Shown: positions 58,678 to 64,000 of the stretch, piece by piece | How the letters are laid out: each line of letters opens with the position of its first letter | How positions within the stretch are numbered: the first letter of the stretch is position 1 | Origin: Hymenobacter setariae | GTDB lineage: Bacteria; Bacteroidota; Bacteroidia; Cytophagales; Hymenobacteraceae | Direction of reading: 5' to 3' | DNA length: 64,000 bases | Assembly: GCF_007713685.1 (NCBI RefSeq) | Contig: NZ_VMRJ01000008.1 | Location: 124,001 to 188,000, forward strand | Position numbers and translations under genes: made by a program | The notes under the pieces: model-generated | What the model was told of the DNA's origin: nothing | Seen by the model: only the letters and a program-made list of their open reading frames with translations | Database searches by the model: none

Positions 58678-59499
58678 TTAAGCCTTTTTCAGGTCCATGC
58701 CGCACTTCGGGCACTTGCCGGGCGCGTCGCCCTGGCCGCCGTCGTTCATCGGGCACACGTAGGCGGCTGCGTTCGTCTTCATTTTGCCCTCGTTCTTGGT
58801 GTGCCAGTCCTTGAACTGCTGGATTTCCTTCTGCTGGGCATCAATCATCATTTTGGCCATCTCCTTGAGCTTGGTATCCTTACCGTGGGCCAGCTCGGCT
58901 TTGGCCATGTCCACGGCGCTCTGGTGGTGCACCGTCATCATCATGTTGAAGTTCATGTCCGGGTCGGCCACCAGCTGGGGCATGTTTTTCATCATGCCAT
59001 CCATCGAGGCCTTCATCTGGGCAGTGAAGGGGTCGGCCGGGTCCTGGGGCTTGTAGTTGGTCGGGGCCGAGTCCAGGCGCTCGGCGATGGGCTCCATCTC
59101 GCCGATTTCCTTCTGCTGGTCGGCCTTGATTTTTTCGGCCATCTGGCGCATGGTGGCGTCCTTGCCGTCGCGCAGCTCGATGTCGGCCATGGCCACCGCC
59201 CCCTTGTGGTGCTCCAGCATCATGTGGGCAAAGTCGTGGTCGGTGTTGCCCTTCATCTTCATGGCATTCATCTTGGCCATCATGTCGTTCATGGACGCCA
59301 TCAGGGGCGAGGTGCCGGCCGCGCCATCCGCCATTTTGGAGTGGTCCATGCCGGCCATATCGCCAGCGGCAGCAGCGGTATCGGCCTTGGCCGAACTTGT
59401 TTCGGTGGCCGTGGTATCAGCTGATTTGTCAGCGTTGCAGCTGCCCAGCAGCAGGGTGCCCGAGCACAGGGCGGCGAGGAAAAAAGCGGACTTGTTCAT
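58678..59499 (-). CDS. Double DUF305 lipoprotein with a metal-binding knuckle
   Basis: This 273-aa protein has a lipobox LLLGSC (Cys21). A Met-rich linker (GDMAGMDHSKMADG) leads to a first DUF305 unit (AHMMLEHHKGAVAMADIELR) and a second (FNMMMTVHHQSAVDMAKAEL). It ends in YVCPMND and CPKCGMDLKK. All segments are periplasmic metal-binding types. It has two DUF305 domains where most family members have one. It lies 35 nt before the next gene of the operon. Confidence 0.85.
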   Translation of the reverse strand: MNKSAFFLAALCSGTLLLGSCNADKSADTTATETSSAKADTAAAAGDMAGMDHSKMADGAAGTSPLMASMNDMMAKMNAMKMKGNTDHDFAHMMLEHHKGAVAMADIELRDGKDATMRQMAEKIKADQQKEIGEMEPIAERLDSAPTNYKPQDPADPFTAQMKASMDGMMKNMPQLVADPDMNFNMMMTVHHQSAVDMAKAELAHGKDTKLKEMAKMMIDAQQKEIQQFKDWHTKNEGKMKTNAAAYVCPMNDGGQGDAPGKCPKCGMDLKKA

Positions 59500-59549
59500 G
59501 GGGTTTGGGTAAGAGTTGGAGGTGAAAAAAGGGGGGGTGACGATGCCGG

Positions 59550-60497
59550 TTAGGCCTGCACGTTGATGGTGAAATTGCCGGTGTGAATCTGCCCGCCGTG
59601 GTTGAATTGCAGGAACACGCGGTAGAGGCCAGGCTTTTCGAAGTTGGTATTGAAGCCGATGACGGGGCCCTTGTCGGCCTGGTCGTTGGGGTGCACGTGC
59701 AGATAGCGCTCGGTGTCTTCGCTGATGACCACGACGTGGCCCAGCGCCCCGAGGTACTTGTCGAGGTCGGTCACGGGCTGGCCGTTCTGGCTGAGCGTGA
59801 TTTTCATGCCCAGCAGCTGGCCCACCTTCAGCGCCTTGTCAAAGGAGAGGGTGGCCTGGTAGCCGTCCTGGCTCCACTGCATCTGGTCTTTGCTGAACTT
59901 GACGGGCGTGTACTTGGGGCCCTGCACGCTCACCACTTGGCGGCCGAGCTGGTGGCCGCTGCCAGCGGGCGTGTAGTCCTGAAACAGCACGTAGTCGCCG
60001 CCCTTGGGGAAGGTGAACGCGGCCTTGTAGTTGCCAGCGGCCGTGAACTCGGGGTGCTCGTGGTCGAACACCGAGAGGTCCTTGCGCACGATGATGAGGT
60101 GGATTTTCTTCTCGTGCACCACGGCCAGCGGTACCGGGGCCTTTTCATTGCCGAGTTCCTGCGGGGTGTAGGTGAGCGTCGCCGGCTGGCCGGCCACCAG
60201 CTGCATGGGCTGGGGCTCGAACTTCATCTGGTAGCTTTTGCCGTTGCTTACCTGGTCGTTGTGCACCAGCTCCATGCCGCACTTGGGGCACTTCTCGCCG
60301 GGCTTGGTACTGGTCACCTCCGGGTGCATGGGGCAGGCATAGGTGTGGCCCCCGGCGTGGGCGGCGGTGCTGTCGGGCGCGGTGCCGGTGGGCGTGGTAA
60401 CGGTGTTGGTGGCGCTGCTGCTGGACGATTCGGAGGAGCAGCCGGCAACGGTGAAAGCGCTGGCAGCGGCCAGCAGCGGAACAAAAAAGCGGGTCAT
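59550..60497 (-). CDS. Lipoprotein with heavy-metal-binding domain and YtkA-like domain
   Basis: This 315-aa protein starts at the ATG at 60497 (MTRFFVPLLAAASAFTVAGC, lipobox Cys20). The knuckle HTYACPMHPEVTSTKPGEKC-PKCGMELV is followed by a beta domain (ATLTYTPQELGNEKAPVPLA, HLIIVRKDLSVFDHEHPEFT). The C-terminal region is His-rich at strand ends (YLHVHPNDQADKG, LQFNHGGQIHTG). It is probably a periplasmic copper or silver carrier that feeds the efflux pump. It is 50 nt upstream of the double DUF305 gene. Confidence 0.8.
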   Translation of the reverse strand: MTRFFVPLLAAASAFTVAGCSSESSSSSATNTVTTPTGTAPDSTAAHAGGHTYACPMHPEVTSTKPGEKCPKCGMELVHNDQVSNGKSYQMKFEPQPMQLVAGQPATLTYTPQELGNEKAPVPLAVVHEKKIHLIIVRKDLSVFDHEHPEFTAAGNYKAAFTFPKGGDYVLFQDYTPAGSGHQLGRQVVSVQGPKYTPVKFSKDQMQWSQDGYQATLSFDKALKVGQLLGMKITLSQNGQPVTDLDKYLGALGHVVVISEDTERYLHVHPNDQADKGPVIGFNTNFEKPGLYRVFLQFNHGGQIHTGNFTINVQA

Positions 60498-60544
60498 GAA
60501 AACGGGGATGGGATGGGAGATACTGGCCTGAATGGACCAGGAGC

Positions 60545-60676
60545 CTACGCCTGCCACTGCTGCCAGAGCACGAAGCCCAGCGCGGCAGCCAGCCCGGCGT
60601 AGAGCAGGTAGGACAGCCAGCGACGGCCCGGCCCACGGGGGGGCGGCGCGCCGGCCTCCTGACAGCAACTCTTCAT
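60545..60676 (-). CDS. Small Cys-containing membrane protein
   Basis: This 43-aa protein starts at the ATG at 60676 (MKSCCQEAGAPPPRGPGRRW) and has one transmembrane helix (LSYLLYAGLAAALGFVLW). The CC pair at residues 4-5 resembles small proteins found in Bacteroidota copper operons. The longer in-frame extension upstream looks non-coding. It is probably an inner-membrane peptide whose Cys pair binds metal. Confidence 0.6.
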   Translation of the reverse strand: MKSCCQEAGAPPPRGPGRRWLSYLLYAGLAAALGFVLWQQWQA

Positions 60677-60804
60677 TGCGGGGGAGGAAAAACCAGGAAA
60701 ATGGGGGGAGGGGGCGCGGCCTAGCCACGCGGACGAGCAAACGAAAAAGCCCGCCCCGGACATAGCGTAGCTATGCCGGCGCGAGCCTTAGCGCGTCGGA
60801 AGAA

Positions 60805-61278
60805 TCAGACAGTCAGCGACTGAATGAAAATGCGGATATCGGGTATTTTGGGCTTGAGGTGCCGGGGGGGAACTAGGGCAACCGTGGCCGTGCGGTCCCA
60901 CTTGCCAGCCAGGGGCCGAAAATGAAACTCGATTGCCGCCGGCAGCACGGCCGGGGCAGGGATAAGCAGGTGCTTTTGAGCGGGCGTCGTCAGCGACGAG
61001 AGCAGCGAAGCCGACTTGTCCTTGCAGCAGTCGTGGCTGCGAGGCGACTTGGCCGGGTGGCCATCGTGCTTGGCCTGGTGCTCGGCTACCGCGCCGTGCC
61101 CGTGGCAGCCGGGGTGCGCCGGCTTCTGGGCTTCATGGTGGCCCATGGCCGCCATCGGCGGTGCCAGCAAGGTAGGATTTACCGTCGCGCACCAGCACTG
61201 CCCCACGAACACGTTGACGAAGACGAGCAGGAAGCTCGTCGCCAGCAAACGGCGGAAGGGGTACAGGCTACGGAACAT
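60805..61278 (-). CDS. HYC_CC_PP-like His/Cys-rich exported protein
   Basis: This 157-aa protein has a signal peptide (LLATSFLLVFVNVFVGQC). A long His/Cys-rich segment follows (MGHHEAQKPAHPGCHGHG, then SHDCCKDKSASLL). It ends in the family motif VPPRHLKPKIPDIRIFIQSL. The family occurs at the head of copper/heavy-metal resistance operons in Bacteroidota. It is likely a periplasmic metal-binding protein and the first gene of the long operon running to 49738. Confidence 0.75.
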   Translation of the reverse strand: MFRSLYPFRRLLATSFLLVFVNVFVGQCWCATVNPTLLAPPMAAMGHHEAQKPAHPGCHGHGAVAEHQAKHDGHPAKSPRSHDCCKDKSASLLSSLTTPAQKHLLIPAPAVLPAAIEFHFRPLAGKWDRTATVALVPPRHLKPKIPDIRIFIQSLTV

Positions 61279-61665
61279 AACGGGCGCTAAGCAGCCGCAA
61301 AATTAGGTTTTCTCCCGAGAGGAAATGGGCTGCTTTCTTACCCGCGAAGCCGCGAAAGGGTTCCGGCAGCTAGGTCCAGCTTGTGGAGATGCAGAGGTAA
61401 AAAGGCCTCCGTGAGTGCCCTAGGGCGTTTTGCTGAAGCAGCCGCCAAGCGTCGGGTAAGGGCTCAGTGCAAAATTATGCAAGTATGTAGCGTGATTTTA
61501 TAAGCGCGTCGCTGGTAACTGCCTGATAATACCGCATGGCTTCGAAAATAAATTTTGGCCTTTTTCCAAGCGGTGGGGTGGATTTCGTATTCATTGGTGA
61601 GCGGGGTTATTAGGACCTGATTCTTGGTGCCCCAATCAATAACTTTATTTTTACCCCTTTTACCT
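61279..61665. other. Intergenic region between divergent units
   Basis: This gap should contain the promoters of the minus-strand metal operon and the plus-strand protease gene. A 96-codon minus frame across 61464-61754 overlaps the protease gene and shows no recognisable domain; I regard it as a shadow. No strong palindrome or TAnnTTTG box stood out. Confidence 0.4.
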
Positions 61666-62508
61666 ATGGCAACTACGCCAAAAATGCTGGGGCTTTTACA
61701 AGAGAAAGCCCAAAGACTTGGTATCGCTACCGATGCGATACTGCAATCAACCATCCAGTTCTACTGGTACAACGCCGACGACCAGTTTGAGGCGCTCGGC
61801 AGCGGCGTGCTGCTGACCGTTGAGAGCCGCTACTTCGTGGCCACGGCCGCCCACGTCATGAAGGGTGCTACCGCCAACACCTACGTGGTGCTGGGGAGCT
61901 ACGAAGTGAAGCTGGCCGGCCGGTGGTGCTCCACGGGCACCGTCGTCAATGACCTGGCCGTGCTGGAGCTGAGCGACGCGCCGCAAATAGCGGAGTTGCA
62001 GCAGGCCTACCGATTCCTGACGTTGGATGACCTGACCCTGAAGCTGGAAAGCCTTACCGGCAACTACCTGCTGGTGGGCTATCCGGCCACCAAGACCAGG
62101 GTCTATGGCGGCGGGGTGCATCCGAAGCCCTATTTTCTGCAAGCGCCGGAGGCAACCGACTTCAACCTTGCTAGCAAAAGCCTACAACGCGCCGCTCATC
62201 TCGTGCTCAACGCTACGGGCCTGGTAGTGTCTGCTACCAACCCCGACCCTCACAAAACCCCGGAGTTGGAAGGCGTCAGCGGCGGCGGCGTGTGGGATAC
62301 CGGCAACTACCTGCTGCGCGACCCGGCCCAGGAGAAAAAGCTGGCGGGCATCATCACCGAGGAAGTGAAGAGTGGCCGTGGCCGCCGGCGTCACCTGCTG
62401 GTTACGCGCACGGCGGTGCTATTGGAGTTCATGCGCCAAGCCTTCAGTTTAGGCATCCCGGCATCCGCGACGATTAAGACCCGGCAGAGCCGAGTGGTCG
62501 CTCCGTAA
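61666..62508 (+). CDS. Trypsin-like serine peptidase
   Basis: This 280-aa protein starts at the ATG at 61666. It has a chymotrypsin-fold triad: His63 in FVATAAHVMKG, Asp96 in VVNDLAVLEL and Ser205 in EGVSGGGVW. There is no signal peptide, so it acts in the cytoplasm. Cytosolic trypsin-like proteins are frequent effectors in defence systems, but no sensor partner is adjacent on the same strand. The neighbour is a convergent DUF262/DUF1524 gene separated by a strong hairpin. Confidence 0.75.
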   Translation: MATTPKMLGLLQEKAQRLGIATDAILQSTIQFYWYNADDQFEALGSGVLLTVESRYFVATAAHVMKGATANTYVVLGSYEVKLAGRWCSTGTVVNDLAVLELSDAPQIAELQQAYRFLTLDDLTLKLESLTGNYLLVGYPATKTRVYGGGVHPKPYFLQAPEATDFNLASKSLQRAAHLVLNATGLVVSATNPDPHKTPELEGVSGGGVWDTGNYLLRDPAQEKKLAGIITEEVKSGRGRRRHLLVTRTAVLLEFMRQAFSLGIPASATIKTRQSRVVAP

Positions 62509-62530
62509 CCGGCGCGCCCGAAGCACCGCA

Positions 62531-62578
62531 GGCCGGGGCTGGGCAGCAGGGCAATCGCCCCGCTGCCCAGCCCCGGCC
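62531..62578. terminator. Strong bidirectional hairpin between convergent genes
   Basis: A 17-bp stem, GGCCGGGGCTGGGCAGC (62531-62547), pairs perfectly with 62562-62578, and a further GGGC/GCCC pairing closes a 4-nt loop. It lies between the ends of the protease and DUF262 genes and can act on both strands. The U-tracts are short. Confidence 0.75.
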
Positions 62579-62599
62579 GCTTTGTGAAAGGGGTAGCGA

Positions 62600-64000
62600 C
62601 TAATTGGTCGGTACTGCCCAGTAGGCTTTGGCGAAGTCTACGATGCGCTGTTTGCGGGCCAGAATCTGCGGCTCCTCCCACTGGCCTGCCGCTTGCAAGA
62701 CGTTCGCGATTTCTCGGTCGGCCAGGTAGGTTGAGTTGGCGAAAATGGGAATGCAGTGCTGCGGCAGCTTGTTCTGCTTGCTGGCATTGGGGCCGAGCAT
62801 GAGCAGTGCCAGATTACCTAAGTTGTGCAGGCGCGTCTTGCTGAACTCTTCTGGGTACATAGTGTCGTGGGGATGCTGCGGCGTGATGTGGTCCAGGGTG
62901 CCCTCCCAGCGCGCTACCTGCCACACGTTGAGAAAGTCGGCCCCTGAAACCGGCATGCTGTTGGGTGAGCTGCGTCGCAGCCAGTTCTCATACTGCCACA
63001 GGAGGTAGCGGGTCACCCGGTCGTAGTGATGGTCGCCGTCGAGCCGGTCGTGAAAATTCTGCGTGAAGGTCCACCACCACCGGAAGCCATTCTGCGCCTG
63101 CTCGCGCAGTGTCTGGCTTAGCTCGTCGGGTTTGCCCTGGTAGTGCTTGGCCAGGCTGTGAAACTCGTGGGTGCGGTAGTCGCCGGTCGAGAATTCGAGC
63201 TTGAAACTCACGATTTCCATGAGCCGGTACAGGCGCTCACACAGCCCCTGGTCGCGCCCGTGCTGCCGCTGAATTTTCAGAATGAGGGGCCAGTTGTCTT
63301 CGCCGCGCAGAAAGAGCAGGCCGGTGACGTGGCTATGCCCGGCCGCCTGCCGGGTCACTTCCCGCACCGTCAGGAATGACTGCCGCAGGCTATTGCAGTA
63401 ATCGGTAATCCAGGCAGATTTGGCGGCGGGCACGGCAGCCCGCAGCCCTGCCTTAAAGTTTTCAAAGGCATCTTCCCAACTCGCTCCGAAGGCAATATTG
63501 TGGTAGCGCAGTACAGTGTCTTCGCCCAGGTCAATTTCTTCGGTGAGGGTGTAGATGTCAGCGAAAATGCGCTCCACGTGGTCAATCGTATGGGAGGCCT
63601 GGGCCGTGGCATCATCCAGATAGGCTCGGTGCATCAGGTAGGCCTTCAGCTTTTCGAGCGTGGTGAGCTTGGCCCCCCGGTCGTTCTGAAAAGCAAAAAT
63701 CTGCGTCGCCCGCACCTTGTCGGATTCCTCGAAAGCTGAGACGCTGGCCGTTGCCAGCAGCTGCGCCCAGCGCAACAGGGTGGCCGTTTCGGGCTCCGCT
63801 GCCAACGCTTTTTGAAATACTTGTCGGGCGTTGAGAAGCCGCTTCTGCGACTGCCGGCCCGGGTCGGGCTCGGCATCAGGCTGCCGCTCGATAAAAGCCC
63901 GCCGGAAAAAATCGTCGTCTACGGCCACTGTTCGGAATCGGCGCAGCCCTCGCCGTAGCAAGTAGCGCTCTTCCCAGCGCCACATATCTACCGAGCCGCC
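62600..64000 (-). CDS. DUF262/DUF1524 (GmrSD-like) protein, C-terminal part, runs off the right edge
   Basis: The minus frame is open from the window edge to a stop at 62600. The visible 466 or so residues include the DUF262-type helical part (FQNDRGAKLTTLEKLKAYLM) and a C-terminal DUF1524 HNH-like nuclease: LDHITPQHPHDTMYPEEF, then LHNLGNLALLMLGPNASKQN. This matches D-H-I-x-P-Q, N-L-G-N-L and N-x-S/K. GmrSD-type enzymes are type IV restriction nucleases acting on modified DNA using the N-terminal NTPase, which lies beyond the window. The ATG at 63985 is internal, since upstream codons remain open. Confidence 0.85.
   Translation of the reverse strand, partial: GGSVDMWRWEERYLLRRGLRRFRTVAVDDDFFRRAFIERQPDAEPDPGRQSQKRLLNARQVFQKALAAEPETATLLRWAQLLATASVSAFEESDKVRATQIFAFQNDRGAKLTTLEKLKAYLMHRAYLDDATAQASHTIDHVERIFADIYTLTEEIDLGEDTVLRYHNIAFGASWEDAFENFKAGLRAAVPAAKSAWITDYCNSLRQSFLTVREVTRQAAGHSHVTGLLFLRGEDNWPLILKIQRQHGRDQGLCERLYRLMEIVSFKLEFSTGDYRTHEFHSLAKHYQGKPDELSQTLREQAQNGFRWWWTFTQNFHDRLDGDHHYDRVTRYLLWQYENWLRRSSPNSMPVSGADFLNVWQVARWEGTLDHITPQHPHDTMYPEEFSKTRLHNLGNLALLMLGPNASKQNKLPQHCIPIFANSTYLADREIANVLQAAGQWEEPQILARKQRIVDFAKAYWAVPTN

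Noticed and set aside
61464..61754. 96-codon minus frame in the protease upstream region
   Set aside because: Half of it is antisense to the protease gene, it has no recognisable domain and no promoter or start context.
1..64000. CRISPR arrays, tRNA and rRNA genes, replication origin
   Set aside because: No regularly spaced direct repeats, no cloverleaf-like sequence with a CCA-end pattern and no rRNA core motif were seen; detection by eye is limited.

Overview
The window looks like a chromosomal (or large-replicon) segment of a Hymenobacter-like bacterium (Bacteroidota, Cytophagales). This is inferred from the GC-rich coding sequence, the scarcity of Shine-Dalgarno sequences, Bacteroidota-style TAnnTTTG promoter boxes placed 4-5 nt before start codons, and gene families typical of the group: a CzcA-TolC fusion, DUF6660, a HYC_CC_PP-like protein, and LytS/LytTR pairs. 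No rRNA, tRNA, CRISPR array or replication origin was seen.

Layout. 1-7.9 kb is an accessory region. It holds an unknown 484-aa protein, a decayed tyrosine-recombinase remnant, an intact tyrosine recombinase with an AT-rich inverted repeat upstream, small cargo genes, an HNH nuclease-like protein, an overlapping small-gene pair and a ParB-like protein. It ends inside a truncated membrane-protein gene next to a czc-type efflux operon (8.0-14.2 kb: DUF6660, a CzcA-TolC fusion, CzcB). 14.4-18.4 kb is a toxin-antitoxin and junction zone: a PIN/excisionase-type pair, a broken PAS-protein gene joined to a broken DUF2892 gene, and hipBA, in which hipA is frameshifted by a 23-bp tandem duplication. 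18.5-31 kb carries a LytS/LytTR two-component system, a DUF305 protein, a YncE-like propeller, a Tat-exported sulfite oxidase, DUF202, a VIT1-like transporter, an MBL hydrolase, a TMEM175-like channel, an orphan cytochrome oxidase subunit I, an AraC regulator and a repeat-containing lipoprotein. Three MITE/REP-like inverted repeats lie among genes of the 21-31 kb stretch.

31.3-39.0 kb is a probable sulfur-oxyanion locus. It encodes an AcfC-type binding protein, a second periplasmic binding protein, DsrE, a TsdA-like dihaem cytochrome and a YeiH exporter. Next to these are a full LysR regulator, a LysR-like effector domain without its DNA-binding half, and two paralogous small acidic proteins. 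A dyad of the form TTAT-N5-ATAACCA precedes three of the transcription units.

39.1-47.1 kb is a fluoride-resistance supercluster. A clear fluoride (crcB) riboswitch precedes a CLC-F antiporter, a PAP2 phosphatase, an unknown protein, enolase, CrcB and two DUF190 proteins. A cation exchanger and phosphoglycerate mutase lie just upstream. The combination suggests fluoride export plus replacement of the fluoride-sensitive step of lower glycolysis.

47.2-48.9 kb holds an AbiE-type toxin-antitoxin locus whose toxin gene carries an in-frame amber codon. 49.2-61.3 kb is a long minus-strand copper/heavy-metal operon: HYC_CC_PP-like, a small Cys membrane peptide, metal-binding lipoproteins, DUF305, TolC, an RND adaptor and pump, a methyltransferase, a regulator with an HMA-like N-terminus and a degenerate CxxC, a DUF326 four-helix Cys protein and an HMA chaperone. 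The right end holds a trypsin-like protease convergent with a DUF262/DUF1524 (GmrSD-like) nuclease that runs off the window.
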